Shown piece by piece: positions 23,166 to 35,572 of a DNA stretch of 64,000 bases; position 1 is the stretch's first letter, and the number at the start of each line of letters is the position of its first letter. The DNA lies in the NCBI RefSeq assembly GCF_003265705.1, contig NW_020312828.1, positions 54,913,137-54,977,136 on the forward strand, in the 5' to 3' direction. Made by a program: the position numbers and the translations under genes. The notes beneath the pieces are model-generated. The model was not told where the DNA came from and did not search any database. It saw only the letters and a program-made list of their open reading frames with translations. Source of the DNA: Callorhinus ursinus (taxonomy: Eukaryota; Chordata; Mammalia; Carnivora; Otariidae).

Positions 23166-26100
23166 CTTTCATTTGAGGAAGGGGGTAACCAAAAAAAGAA
23201 AAAGGCATCTCTTCCCTACAGGTAGGAGTCCTTGTGTGTACAGGCACCGGAAGACTATAGCTGTGTAAAGCTGGGACATCTTCCCATGAAGTGGACATGA
23301 AATTTTCCCTGATAAAAAGTCTTTGGTTTTTAGAACTGAGCATTACTGTTCTTCTTCATTGTTGCAAATGAGTCCTTTTGCCCATTCAGCAAATGTCAGT
23401 GATTGCTAGATAAATATTCAGTCTCTGGAGTTTAAAAGGAGGTAGGAATGTATTTCTTTTCCTTCATATCCTTAGTACCAAGTGGTAGGTATCAAAGAAG
23501 GCAAATACTGCTTAACGTACAAAGATTTAACAGCAAGAAAGCACAAAAGAGTCTTATGACTTATTCGGTAGCTCTCTCCCTTCAATATTTTCACTGGAAA
23601 TTTGTATGAAGACTTAAGTCCAAGGTGGATGTATAGAATCTTCAAGATAAAACTGGCCAACCGTATAGTGAGGTCAAGTATATGTTCCCTGTGAATTTGG
23701 ATGTAAGAATGTCTTAGCTTGCAGTTACTATAATAACACTACATAATAGACATGAAATCTGAATGGCATAAAAAAAACTAAAAAATATATACTTAATTCA
23801 AGCTTTTTATATTGACAGGTGGAGGTGAAGGGCTTGGCTGGATGGCTCTGCTTTAAGCCCTGGCTGGACTTGGCTCTTTGCTAAGATATAATTTGGTCTG
23901 GGGAACAAGATACTAAAGAAGCAGTTACCTGGGGGAAGCGCTCATCTTATGGAAATAGTAGAGGCAAAGTGGGCAAACCTAACTTCCCAAGTGCTTTTTA
24001 AGACTTTGGTTATGGAACTCACACTAATATTCTACCAGCTAAAGTAAGGCATGGCCAAATCAGTAATGAAGGGTTAGAGAAATACACTCCTCTTTAGTTA
24101 GAGAAACAGCAAAGTCAGGTGGTAAAAGATGTAGACATAGGGAAAGGTGAAAAATTGGGACCATTAAAACAATGTAGCCCAAGGACCAACAAGGTTATAG
24201 AAACTCAAGAACTGCATGCCCTGCTTGCCAAATTCTTACACCCAATATTAAGAAAATGAGACTTGCACTATCTTCCTAATCAAACACTTTTGTTTGAACA
24301 TCACTATTTCACCAATAAAAGTATTGCTTCTGACATCCTTTTGTGCATTAACAAACTCTGTGGCATAGATTTCCACAATGATATCAGAAATGTTAAATAA
24401 TACTTTTTAGAGTATCGATGCCTGCTTAAGGTACTTCATGCACTGTCAAAATAATCTTAATGTTGTGGACACACATATGTCACATCTTTTGTGCTGGAAT
24501 ATGTTTAATAGAAGTTGACATACAGACAATACAAGAGCCACAAGACTGCCAGTGAAGTAATATCACCTGGCTTTTGTAAGGCAGTCCCACTTATGTTCTA
24601 GGAAATTGTTCCCTCAGATTTTAAATTGTATATGTTTGGTTGAAGAGAATTTCAGGCTTTTTAATAACTGTATTGAGTAGAATTATAGGCCCTGGTCACT
24701 ATTTCCTGAAATTCCTTTCCACAGTTCATTCTCTTTTTACCCTCACTTAGCCTTGGATACCTGGTGTTACCCATTCCTCAGGTGTGACAACCCTGACATA
24801 TTATCAATTGGTTAACAACTAGCCTAGAAACAACTACAAAGTTTTAAAAACCAATGGTAATGTCAGAACTACATAAAATTTCTCTAATAAAAAATTTACC
24901 TGGAGGGAAACAGAATTTCTATTCCAGCTAGTTAGCTAGAGTTTGAAAAGGTGAGGAGATCAATCTCTCAGAAATGAGTGGCCATTCTTGACTGCAATCA
25001 TTGGGAAGGAGAAATTTGAGTAAGTTGAAAAAATATTCACATGAAAATTGCTCTCCTGATGCTTCCCAGTGCTGGTAGGGGAGGCCAAGTAGGCAATCAT
25101 GCAAGGAAAGTTAATTGCCTATGAGGCTTGCAGCAGAAGAATAAGCCAGAGGGAAATCATTGGATTGGAATCCAAATATAAGTTTTCAGAAAGGAAATTA
25201 GTGAATGATAATAAAGTCAGACATAAGGAAAGAAAGCTTATAAAATACTACTAAAATGATAACAGACTCTTGAAATATTTCTAAATATAAGGAAACTATG
25301 CCCTTAAGTTATGGCCCTATTTGTATACTAATACACCTGTTAGTGGACAAAATGAGACTATGGTTATTTGAATAATAAAGATTCGAAGCAAAGGGTCTAT
25401 TAGAACCTATGGAGTGAAGGTATGAATCACAAAATGTCAGAATTTCTTTGAAGAGATGTGTCTGGCAATTATTATTTGAACCATTAAGGAAAACAAAACT
25501 ATGTCCAAATTTCTGAACAGTAGGGAAATCATTACAATATATCTTTAAAGAAAAAGTATGCTGAAGTTTTTAATAGAATATATAAGAGGTCCCTGAGGTT
25601 CATGTGCTTTTTCCAAAATCTCTACAAATTATCAGTGAGATTTAGGTATATTTATTGTGGAGTATTTTTTATTTTGTCTTTCACGATACCTTAAATTCTT
25701 TTGAGTCTTGTCTTTAAAAAAAAGAAACAAGTGATTGTTTGTAAGTTAATATTGTTTTTAATCTATAAAAATAATTCTAAGATGCAAGAAGTTATTATTT
25801 CCTATCATTTTAAAGGTCAAAATGTTTAATAAAATAAAGTGTACAGGCTATGTGTTTGTGGGGACAGAGGATAAATATATATATATAATAAGATAAATTT
25901 ATAATTAGAAACTTCAATGTCATCTACTTTAACCACTTCATATAAACATGAGAAAGCCACTGTTAGATAAAGTAAGTACTTTGCACAAGTCAGAATTTTC
26001 AGTTAGATATTAAATCTTTGGCCTCCTAGTCAAATGCTCCTGAACTCCAAAATTCCCAATAACATTTTGACGAGAGAAATGTTTCATATAGATATTAAAT

Positions 26101-26344
26101 GAAATACAAAAGTCTTAACTGATTGCAAATTAAGAAATATTTTTATAACTATTCTCTGGAACAAAAATGAAAACAAAATAATTTTTTAAACTGTCTAAAG
26201 AACAACAAAAGTGTAGCACTTTACAGTAAAATGTATAAGACAAAGCTACAGCATTATTCTGAAGAAAATAATTTAAATACCTCCATTGCTAAAGAAAAAC
26301 ATTGCTATTCAAGGACTAAATTACTCATTTTAAAAATTTAGGGA
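23166..26344. other. Long AT-rich stretch, no gene recognised
   Basis: About 3.2 kb without a recognised young repeat or coding frame. Only a short AT run (25876-25888) stands out. Diverged old repeats may be present below my detection. Confidence 0.45.
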
Positions 26345-26536
26345 GGGGTGTTGGGTGGCTCAGGAGGTCTGACTCTTGATTTCAGCTTAGGTCAAGATCT
26401 TAGGGCCATAGAGCTAGCCCTGGATTGGGCTCCTCGCTGAGTGCAGAGTCTGCTTGTCCCTCTTCCCTCTTCTCCTGCCTCTCCCCCGCTCACGCTCTCT
26501 CTCTCTCAAATAAATAAATACAATCTTTAAAAAAAA
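26345..26536 (+). mobile_element. CAN SINE (diverged)
   Basis: Forward copy: GGGTGTTGGGTGGCTCAGG head, CTCACGCTCTCTCTCTCTC block and AAATAAATAAATACAATC tail. The target duplication is AAAAATTTAGGGA (26332-26344) and ATAGATTTAGGGA (26537-26549). Confidence 0.94.
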
Positions 26537-26549
26537 ATAGATTTAGGGA

Positions 26550-27442
26550 AACAATAAAGTGAATCAAAATTACAGGAGAATTAGAAAACCCACAGGAAAA
26601 ATCAAAGAATAGATACATTCTGAAATCGGTTCTTAGAAAACAAAAACAACAAAATTCATATAGTGACTGATTTAAAAAATAAGAAACCTATAAGGGTTTA
26701 GGAATGCATTTGGAAATATAACAGTAGAGAAGAAATTAAAGTGAATTGTAAAACCTATGAAACAATGAAGAATTTAAACTTCTAGAGAAAATAAATTATT
26801 TCAAAGTAAAATGTGAATATGCTAAAATTGGCCCAAGAAGAAGTTGAAATTTAAGCACATTTCTTATCAATGAAGAGATAAAAATGAGGAGCTTTATGAT
26901 TTTGTTGTGAATATTCCTGAAGATTGACACATTCCTATCCCTGTTGCTTCCTTTATAATGAATAACAGACAATAAAAGGGTAACAACTAAATAAATAATA
27001 AAATTTCAGGGAGTGAATAAGGCTATGAAGAAAACAAAAGCAAAGTAAGGAACCGAAGTGGACATATACTGAGGTTATTGTAAAGGCAGTTTTGATCGAA
27101 TGCCTCTTCCAAACAAACAAACAAATAAATGATATTCAGACAAAGATCTGATGTGATATGCAATCTATGCAAAGATCTGGAGACGAGCACTTTCTGAGGC
27201 AGAATATATGAAACACTGTCGATAAGGAGAAGGTGTCAGGCAATGAGACAGAAGTGGCATCAGCCTCCAGGCCAAAGCCAGGCCTTTTAAGTCACAGTAG
27301 ATTCCATTCTAAGTATTAATGGAAAACGATTTTTATGTTTTAAGAACAATGATGATGTAATCTAATTTACATTTAAAAATATTATTCCAAGTGTTTGAAA
27401 AAGAACTGAATGAACAATGACATAGTGGCACAATTAAGAGAC
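26550..27442. other. AT-rich stretch, no gene recognised
   Basis: Nothing identifiable. An ACAA/ACAAATAA run lies at about 27112-27128. Confidence 0.45.
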
Positions 27443-27578
27443 TTTTTTTAAAAAAATTTATTTATTTGAGAGAGAGAGAGAGGGTGAGGAGGGGCATCAG
27501 CAGAGGGAGTGAGAGGGAGAGAAGCAGACTCCCCACTGAGCATGGAGCTGGACACGGGGTTTGATCCCTCCACCCTGA
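27443..27578 (-). mobile_element. Truncated CAN SINE
   Basis: Reverse copy with TTTATTTATTTGAG tail, GA block and CACTGAGCATGGAGCTGGAC part. The tRNA-like head is missing after CCACCCTGAG, where a purine-rich A/G tract (27576-27630) takes over. Confidence 0.88.
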
Positions 27579-27634
27579 GAGAGAGAAAAAAAAAAAAGAA
27601 AGGAAAAGAAAAGAGAGAAAAGAAAGAAACATAT

Positions 27635-27900
27635 TTTTAATATCTGTAGTCCAATAGTGATGTTTCATCTTTTATTACTGATTTTAGTAATTTGTATCTT
27701 TTCTCTTATTTTCTTGGACAATTTTGTTAATATTTTCAAAGAAACAAATTTTATTTCATTAATCTTTTTCTTTTGTTTTCTGTTTTCTGGTTCACTTATC
27801 TCCCCTGTAGTTGTTATTATTTCCTTATTTTTTTCATGCTTTGGGTTTAGTTGGATTATTGGAGAAAGAGTGTGTTGATCTACTTGATCCATTATGCCAG
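27635..27900 (-). mobile_element. L1 ORF2 fragment, minus strand
   Basis: Antisense L1 linker text: 'attactgattttagtaatttgtatcttttctc' and 'tttcaaagaaacaaattttatttcatt'. The minus-strand frame 27665-27892 is a decayed version of the ORF2 segment seen at 1844-2095. The adjoining SINE tail suggests a composite insertion. Confidence 0.78.
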
Positions 27901-29118
27901 AAATGAATCTCTAGTTAAAGTAGAGATGCATCATTTCAGACCTCATTAATCAGAATCTCTGGAAGGGCTTCCACTGAGTGTTTACTTCATAAAATTCCCA
28001 TGATGAATCTAATGCTCACCAAGATTGAGATACAATTATATTTGGCAGTATGAATTTGGTTAGGTCTGTATTCAGAAGCAATTACGTTCATATTCCTGAC
28101 ATAAGATAATCAAGCTTAAATGATAACCTAGGTGAGGAATCAACAAAAGTTATGTATATTTCATATATATATGAAAATTTCAAAATGACAAATAATATAT
28201 TATCATATCAGTTTTCTAGAACACTCTTTTCTTCAGAAAACCAATTCACATGTGAAGTCAAATTGTAATGAAAAGCTTGTTTGACATGATTAGGTAATTA
28301 GGACAGAGAAAGCTAAGTAATTGATTGATGGTTAATTTGATTCGATTTTGAGAGCTTGGTATCTCCTTTTCCCCTTGATGATTACACCTGACATAGTAAA
28401 TTCAAATATCCAAAGCAATCAGGGACTCTTCAATGGACGGTATTAGAAACATATTGACAGCTCTTTCTGTTTGGTTGCACCTATTCTATTTCCTTCAGAT
28501 CTTTAATTAGCAAGGTTGATTTAAATGCAGGATTAGTTTTAGTTACATAATTGGATTTGCACATATACAAAGTCTTCAGAGCCACATATTTAAAATCTCC
28601 TCCTTTATAGGTTATTTCTTATGGAGCCTCATTATTAAGAGGGAGTGTCATACTCTCAAATGATACCAAGACTAGAATAAAGAACATCTTCATTCCTGAT
28701 ATTTTAGCAGCACTCCAGATAAATGTTGAGAGATGATTATAACATTACTTTTTCAACATTGGATAAGGACCAAAATAATCTTGATATCACAGTTTTATAT
28801 CTGACGGAAGACTTTAGTATAATTTTATAAATACTATTAAGTTAATATGAAAGAGAGAGAATGAGACTCGTGTCACCTTTTAAGTATTTGGCTTTAGTCT
28901 CCACTCAGATCAGAGTTCTCTACCTGACCTTTAGGCTGCCAAAGGTAGCATTTGAGTTGATAAGGTCTCACTCAAATAGTCATGAAAGTAGTGTACATAT
29001 TTCATACGATTATTTGGACAATTTTAGCATAGTAACCCCCCATACATTTGCCTGTGTTTTCTTTGTGTTTCATTTCAAGAGATTTGGGCCAAAACTTTTT
29101 AGATAACTGGCTCCATCC
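27901..29118. other. Single-copy stretch, TAAT-rich
   Basis: No repeat recognised over about 1.2 kb. 28230-28560 is dense in homeodomain-type motifs (see findings). The frame at 28861-29106 (81 codons) has no recognisable features. Confidence 0.5.
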
Positions 29119-29423
29119 CTGTCTAAGTTTGGGCTGCTGTAACAAAGTACCATAGACTAGGTGGTTTATTTCTCATAGTTCTGGAAGCTGGGAGGTGCTG
29201 CCACATTTAGTGTCTAGTGGAGGCCCAGGTTCTGCTTCATAGGTGTTCTCACATGGCAGAAGGGGCAAGTAAGTGAATTCTCTAGGATCACTAATCCCAT
29301 TCATGAGATCTCTACTCTCATGAGCTAATCACCTCCCAAAGACCCAATCTCTAGATACCATCACACTGGGGATTTGATTTTAACACATGAATGCTAGGGG
29401 ACACACACATTTAGTTTATAACA
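29119..29423 (-). mobile_element. MLT1-class LTR (ERVL-MaLR), solo, minus strand
   Basis: The plus strand reads antisense MLT1: TGTCTAAGTTTGGGCTGCTG, ACCATAGACTAGGTGGTTTA, TCTCACATGGCAGAAGGGGC, ATCACCTCCCAAAGACCC, ending ATAACA. The flanks ATCCC and TTCCC may be a degraded 5-bp duplication. No internal retroviral region is present. Confidence 0.9.
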
Positions 29424-30799
29424 TTCCCTGATTTCACTTTGCATATGTAGATACAGGAATGCTCCTGTGACCATATACACCTGCTGATTCTGCTGAGATT
29501 CTAAGAAAGAACAAAATGATTGCATTTGCACGGGAAAGGACAATTAACACTTCTTTTTATTTTTAAGCAAAAAAATCCCTAGAAGCTGTGGAATTCAGTG
29601 TGTTCTTGAAAAATAATTGTCATGTTTGTTGTAGTAAAAAGTCTACAATAGGGCTGTTTTCACATGGGCGCAGATTTATTTTTACAGGATTTCCGGCTAG
29701 CAAAGCAAGTTTGCTTCAACTAAATTACACAGCAACAATGCTTAAGAGACTCCAGAGAGAGCAATCCCAACTCAGTAATTCCCAAGCAGCTTTCCCTGTG
29801 GTGATTCATAGTCTATACCCTAACAGTGTTTCACTCAGCTTGATTGTTGCTAAGTAACAAATAGGGGATAAGGGTTAAGCTTCTAGAATCACTTACACAT
29901 TAATTATAAGTGAGTAACATTAGAATAATGCAAGTTTTAATAATGAAGGGTATTACATACATTGTCACAGTAGGCCTTTTTTTCCTACCCAAGAAGAGAA
30001 AGACCTGTGTGCTGCTTGTCATGGTGAAATGACATTTCATTAGCATTTAGAGGTACCAAGGGAGTAGGTTTTAAGAGAAACAATTAGGTGTTTTATAGCT
30101 ATCTTTTCCTTTCTCAAAGGTTTTCTTTCCTAATTGCTATTGACTTCGCATTCTTTGAACTACTGAAGCTAACAATAGCCTAAGTAGGTGTTAAGTTTCC
30201 TAGTTAGGAAGTTGCTGAAGTGTTTTGATGATTTGCTTGATTGCCAAAGACTTTTAAATGCAAGGGAATTAAAAACCATTAAATGCAAAGAAATTAAAGA
30301 CCAATTTTTTGTTCCCTACATTTAGAGATCTTGATCAGAATTTAATTTTCCCACCAGGAAAAAGCAATATTCTAAAATCATAGTGCATCTCCATCCACAT
30401 TTCTCAATGTGCTTGCCCTGCTATCTACAGTCACCCTCTTTTGTGAAGTTGTATTTCTACACGACTTTTCTTTCTTTCTAAATGGAAAACTGGGACATGT
30501 GTTAGCTTAAGCAAATACCCTTTTTGTCCTATGGTAGCATGCCAATATTTGGCCATTAAAATAGACTATGGAAAACCTGGATTGTTGTCAGCAGTGAGCT
30601 GCCAGTAGACGTAAATACTGGAAAATACTTTTCGTACTGAAGAAGCCGTTGTAATAGTGCAGTGTAGGCCTCTCAATCAGCAAAACTTGGATATGAATGA
30701 CTTTAGCTACACTATAGCCTATCAACTCAAGCTATTGAAGAGAACTGCCAAACTAAAAATGCATTCAACCTTCACATGTATAAATATTCTTTGAGAAAA
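29424..30799. other. Single-copy-like stretch, no gene recognised
   Basis: No repeat or supported coding frame. The 89-codon frame at 29588-29857 shows no family features. Confidence 0.45.
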
Positions 30800-30975
30800 G
30801 TGCATAGTATAGTGAAAAATGAAATTCGGATAAATATGAGTCCGATTTCAAGCTCAGGCACTTGATATCAGCATAACCATGACTCAGTACTGCACTTTCT
30901 TCGTCTTAGTTTACTCACAGGTAAAATGGGGAAGGGGAGTGTTAACCTAATTCAGGGGATATTTGTATGACTGCT
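30800..30975 (+). repeat. MIR SINE remnant
   Basis: MIR layout: 'gatttcaagctcaggcac', then 'ctttcttcgtcttagtttactcacaggtaaaatgggga'. Boundaries approximate. Confidence 0.65.
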
Positions 30976-31440
30976 GTAGAGATGACTCTTCCTGTCAGCC
31001 GCACCCACTTTCATTTCTTTGCTACATTTTCATCTCTTGAAATGTGCTCTTTTGATTTTCCATTGTTGTCTGTACACGGTCACGTGGATTTATCACTGGG
31101 ATAAAGGGGGCGGCACCTTTCCTATCAGATACCGTCAGATAACCACATCTTGCTCTTCGTGCATGAAATGAATATAAAATGTGCAGTGATCAATCACTGA
31201 CAAACACCGAAAGAAGTGGTGTGATTAGCCACACATCTGCACATCTATTATTTATGTAGTAATTTGTGGGCTGAGGGGGTAGCAGTGAAGTTTGTATTTT
31301 ATGAGTTTACTTACTGTAACTCTCACCCCAACTCTAACTGTAACTGAAATTTGAACCATTTTATTGTGACACTGGTGCTATTTAACTAGACATTGGTATC
31401 TGGAAGTTATGTGTGTTGCAACAGTGTGCAGCAAGGGCTG
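30976..31440. other. Single-copy block with GATA-type motifs
   Basis: No repeat recognised. WGATAR-like motifs cluster between 31085 and 31145, with CpGs and an ACGTG core nearby (see findings). No coding frame. Confidence 0.5.
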
Positions 31441-31444
31441 CTTC

Positions 31445-31590
31445 TGTATGTGGATATATCTGTCTCCCTTTCTCCATGAGAGATCATGGACTTTGTCTAT
31501 TTTATTCTCTGCTGCCTTCCTGGCACTTAGGACAATGCTAAATACCTAATGATATGTGAAAATGATAAAAGACAGAATGAATGTTATCAC
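31445..31590 (+). repeat. L2 3'-end fragment
   Basis: L2 tail order: 'ccatgagagatcatggactttgtct', then 'tgccttcctggcacttaggacaatgct', then an A/T-rich tail ending GAATGA. Confidence 0.65.
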
Positions 31591-31784
31591 ATGTCTAGAG
31601 TCTTATCAGAGAGCCTGGAATATATAATAATTCCTCGCTAAATGTTGAGTTTCTTAGTGTTTACTTAAAGCCTCCGGTTTTAAAAAGAGGTAGATTTGTC
31701 AAAATGAATTAAGCACTCAGTGTGCTCTAAGTGTATATTTGGCACAGTATAATTTTGTGAAGGAAGATAGAATTTATTTCCCTG

Positions 31785-32040
31785 AAATAGTCTGATGGTA
31801 CAGCTTAAGGCTTTGTGCTTTACTGTCATAGAGATCTAAATTTTACTCTTGGCTTTGCTACTTCACCCTAGGTAAGTTATTTAAACACTCTAGGTGTCAG
31901 TTTCTTTATCTAAATAAGGACAGCTACTATGTCTATTCATCTAAGTAAAGTATGTGAGGCACAAGAGAGATTATAAATGCAAAGTGTTTAGCCCAGTACC
32001 TGGCACTTAGTAAGCATACACAATATTTTAGCTTTAGTCT
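31785..32040 (+). repeat. MIR SINE remnant, nearly full length
   Basis: MIR order is complete: 'cttggctttgctacttcaccctagg', 'aagttatttaaacactctaggtgtcagtttc', and 'agtgtttagcccagtacctggcacttagtaagc'. Confidence 0.85.
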
Positions 32041-32410
32041 ATGAGCTTCTGGCCTAATAAGGAAGAACAAAATTTAAACAAAAAAGATATAATGAATTTA
32101 AAAATGTACATGACAAGAATATACTACAAATATATCCAACTGTGACCACATGCTGTATTTTTTAAAAATTCAAATGTAATTTCCCCCAAGTGTAATTGAC
32201 TTTTTTTTGAGAGTAAAATCTGAAATTGAACAAATTCCATGTCCTTTTCTTAGAGGAAACCACTGTAGACATTCATAAAGCAGGAGTTTATAAATGTCTA
32301 TGGAGAAATCAGAGCTGTGGAAAATTATATTGAGAATTAAAGGCAAATTTAAGATTATTCTGAAATCAATACCAGTTAAAATGATTTGGTGTTTTAATTA
32401 AGGTTTAAAA
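32041..32410. other. Short gap without recognised content
   Basis: AT-rich, no gene or repeat identified. Confidence 0.45.
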
Positions 32411-32565
32411 AAAGGCAAGTTTCTTAGCATCTATGTGCCTCAGTCTCTTCATTTATAAAATGGAGGTGGTAAAAATTCCTATCTCATTGAGTGGTATGAG
32501 GGTCAAATGAGAAAACACATTTAAATATTTATCATAAATCCTGGACATAGCAAGAAATTTAATGA
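32411..32565 (+). repeat. MIR SINE remnant
   Basis: 'Ttagcatctatgtgcctcagtctcttcatttataaaatggaggtgg' followed by 'atctcattgagtggtatgagggtcaaatgag' matches the central and 3' MIR layout. Confidence 0.8.
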
Positions 32566-32739
32566 CCTTTCTATTCCTTTGTCCATATTAAATTAATCTT
32601 AATCCCTGACAATTCTTTCCTTATTATGCGTTTTACTTCTGCATTTTCATTGCTTTCTTTTTTTTTTTTATTTTGCATTTTCTTTCTCAATGCTATTTCC
32701 CTTCTAGTCACATGCTCATTACAAGATTAATATAATAAT

Positions 32740-33330
32740 CCTCCTTTGGTTTCCCTGTCCTCAGTTGCTCCTTCATTTACCCCTTTCCTCAAGTTTTTAA
32801 TCATTCTCTATTTTACACAAGAAAATCCAAACTTCTAGCCACCAATTATAGTTCTTACAAACATTTCAATTAATTTTCCCTATATTCTTCCTGTTTCAGT
32901 CAAATAAGTCTACTTACTATTTCTCTGTTAATACTCCACAATAGTTTGTTTGGCCACCATGGATGAACAGAAAAGTTCTCTGTAGTCCATCTTTAATTGA
33001 TTGGCAATCGCATCTTGATGGGCATTCTGAGGCTGCCCCTAAACTCAGGAAGAGGAGAAAGCCACAGTTCATTAGTGATGTGTGCTATGGGCTCAAGAGT
33101 GGGGCCAGGATGAGCATCAGAGATATTTGTTATTTCTGACTTATGTCATTCCCCTGACAAGACATCCTTACATGCCTTTGCTCTACTTCTCTAAGTTCTA
33201 ACTTTTTCAGAGATTCAGCTCAAATTGTACCTCTTCTATATCCTAGCCCACACTAATCACTGCCTTCTCACATAAGGACTTACAACCTGAATCTCTTCTT
33301 TGTCACTAACATATGCTACTTATATGTTTA
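32740..33330 (+). repeat. L2-like fragments around an unexplained 200-bp island
   Basis: L2 3' type text occurs before ('tttacacaagaaaatccaaacttctag') and after ('tccttacatgcctttgctctacttctc', 'ttcagagattcagctcaaattgtacctc'). The middle (about 32945-33140) is GC-richer and does not fit L2 (see findings). Strongly diverged. Confidence 0.5.
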
Positions 33331-33884
33331 CAACCTATAGGTCCTGTGATGTCAACTATATTCTACTTCTTTTCAAAACAGAGAATTCTGTATGCATCGA
33401 TTATCCATGGTTTTTAATAATCAATAATAGTAATCCCTTACATTTTTTATTATTTTATCTTTTTACATACTAAACCCATTGAGATTTAATTCTTCATGGC
33501 CTTATCAGAATCATGTATTAATATTTTGAACATTGACTGGCTTTAGTAGAAAGTTTATACTTACCAACTTTATTTTCATGTCAAGTGTTATTCAATTTAT
33601 AGGTATAGACTTGGAAAAATCTAGGTAGTGTGTCTTATAATTCAGCACATTTTTATGAGTCCACACTAATAGTGCCAGTTCAGTTAAATTAAGTATTAGA
33701 ATGAATATGAAGCATGTTTATATACAGTAATTATGGATTCCAAATTAGAGAAAAGGGAATGTAGTATTACTCTTTGAGTATTGAAAATATAGGGGAAGGG
33801 TTTTGATTTTCAGGAGAAATTATGACATTAACTTAGAGCCATTCCACTTCACCTTCTCAGATCTTCCTTTGTTCTTGAACACCT
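33331..33884. other. AT-rich stretch, nothing recognised
   Basis: No gene or repeat identified. Confidence 0.45.
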
Positions 33885-34095
33885 CAAAGTGGTCTAGAAA
33901 TTAAGTTTTGGGATTATTCAGACAAGAGTTAAACCTAATTGCAACACTTACTAATATCTTGATCTTGGACAAGCTACTTAATTTATTTGAACTTCAGTTT
34001 CCTTGCAGTAATTTGAGATTAATAATCTTATATATTATTGAGTGGAAAAATGAAGTAAAGTCCCTTGCATATAATAAGGATTCAGCAAATGGTAA
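33885..34095 (+). repeat. MIR SINE remnant
   Basis: 'Tctagaaattaagttttgggatt' then 'tgatcttggacaagctacttaatttatttgaacttcagtttcc' and 'agtcccttgcatataataaggattcagcaaatg' follow MIR order. Confidence 0.8.
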
Positions 34096-34449
34096 AGAAT
34101 ATGTTGTGTTTGACAGCTGTACCAGTATCTTTTATTGATTTATAAAGGATGCATTTATCATTTTCATTATTATTTGAATTTTAACATACTAACATATTTC
34201 AGTGACTGGAAATATAAGATCTTTTATCCTGGAACATAGATGAAAATTCTAAATAAAACATTAGTAATTGAATCTAGTAGTGTTTTATAATAATTCTATA
34301 GTATGACCATTTCTTTAATAAGAAGGATGTTTTAATTTTTTGAATCTATTGATAACATATTTAGATCAGTGTATTTTTATATTATTTATAGTTTATATAA
34401 ACATACATTTTTGTAATCATTTATATTAATTAGATGTATTAATTTATAT

Positions 34450-34810
34450 TTATTTTATTGCCACATAACAAATCACTCCAAATCCTAGTGGCTAAACAAC
34501 AACCATTATTTCTTTGGAGTCTATGAGTCAGCTGGGCTGTGTTCTTGTTCTGGGCCAGGCTTGGCTGACATTGACTAGCCTCATCCATGCTTCTGTGGTA
34601 AGCTAGCAGTTGATAAGCTTATTTACTCAATGGGTAGTTCGTTGGTTTGGGGTTTAGGCAAAATCCATCATTCATCAGCCTAGCCCAGACTTGCTCACCT
34701 CACAGTGATCAGATTTCAAGAAGAAGCATGGAAATATGCAAGTTCTTTGAGACCTAGGCTTAGAATTGAAAAATAGTGCTTTTGCCACAGTCCACTGGAC
34801 ACAGTAAGGC
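34450..34810 (-). repeat. Ancient interspersed repeat, probably LTR-like
   Basis: It starts 'attgccacataacaaatcactccaaatcctagtgg' and continues 'gagtctatgagtcagctgggctgtg' and 'tggacacagtaaggcat'. This is the order of a widespread old mammalian LTR-type repeat in antisense. I cannot name the subfamily. Confidence 0.5.
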
Positions 34811-35119
34811 ATATGGACAGTAGAAATTCAAAGGCTAAAGAAATCGATTTCTCTTACTGGTAGGAGCTACAAATGCATATTTTAAGGAGGTGTACCTACA
34901 GAGAAAGGTGGAGAATTGTTGAGCTTTTGTAATCTTTCACAATATTAATACAGTAAAAGGGAAAATAACTATAGAACATATCAATTGTACCACTGAGAGG
35001 TCACTGTATTCAACAAACATGACAAAAACTTTATGTAAAAGAGAACTAGAAGAATATTTCCTTAACTCGATAAAGAATATCTTTAGAAAACTAAAGATGT
35101 CTTTTTTATAGTCAATACT

Positions 35120-35572
35120 TGGATTAGTTTCCTAGGGTTAACCCCAACAAAATAACACAAATTAGGTGGCTTAAAAACAGCAGAAATTTATTATCATAGC
35201 TCTGAAAGCTAGAAGTATTGAATTCAAGCTGTCTGCAGGACTGGATTCTACTGGAGGCTTTGAGAGAGAATGGGTCCATGATTTTCTTCTAGCTTTTGGT
35301 GGTTGCCCACTGTCTTTACCATCCCTTGGCTATTTCACTACAATCTCTGTCTCCATCTTAATATGTTTTCCCCCAAGTCTCTATCAGTGTGTCTCCTCCT
35401 CTTCATATGATAGTGGATGCCTAGTGGATGAAGGGCCCACCCTATTCCTGTATGACTTCATCCTATCTAATTACATCTGCAGCCATCTACAGCCATCTTA
35501 TTTCCAAATGAAGTCACATCCTAAGGTTCTAAGAAGGACACACATTCATGTGGACACCTCCAACCCAGTACA
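35120..35572 (-). mobile_element. MLT1-class LTR (ERVL-MaLR), minus strand
   Basis: Antisense MLT1 text in order: GGATTAGTTTCCTAGGG, 'aattaggtggcttaaaaacagcagaaatttatt', 'tggtggttgcccactgtc', 'tcttatttccaaatgaagtcacatcc', ending near 'caacccagtaca'. No internal region. Confidence 0.88.

Noticed and set aside
29119..29423. A full endogenous retrovirus
   Set aside because: Only solo MLT1-class LTR sequence is present here and at 35120, 44485 and 55763. No gag, pol or env-like frames flank them.
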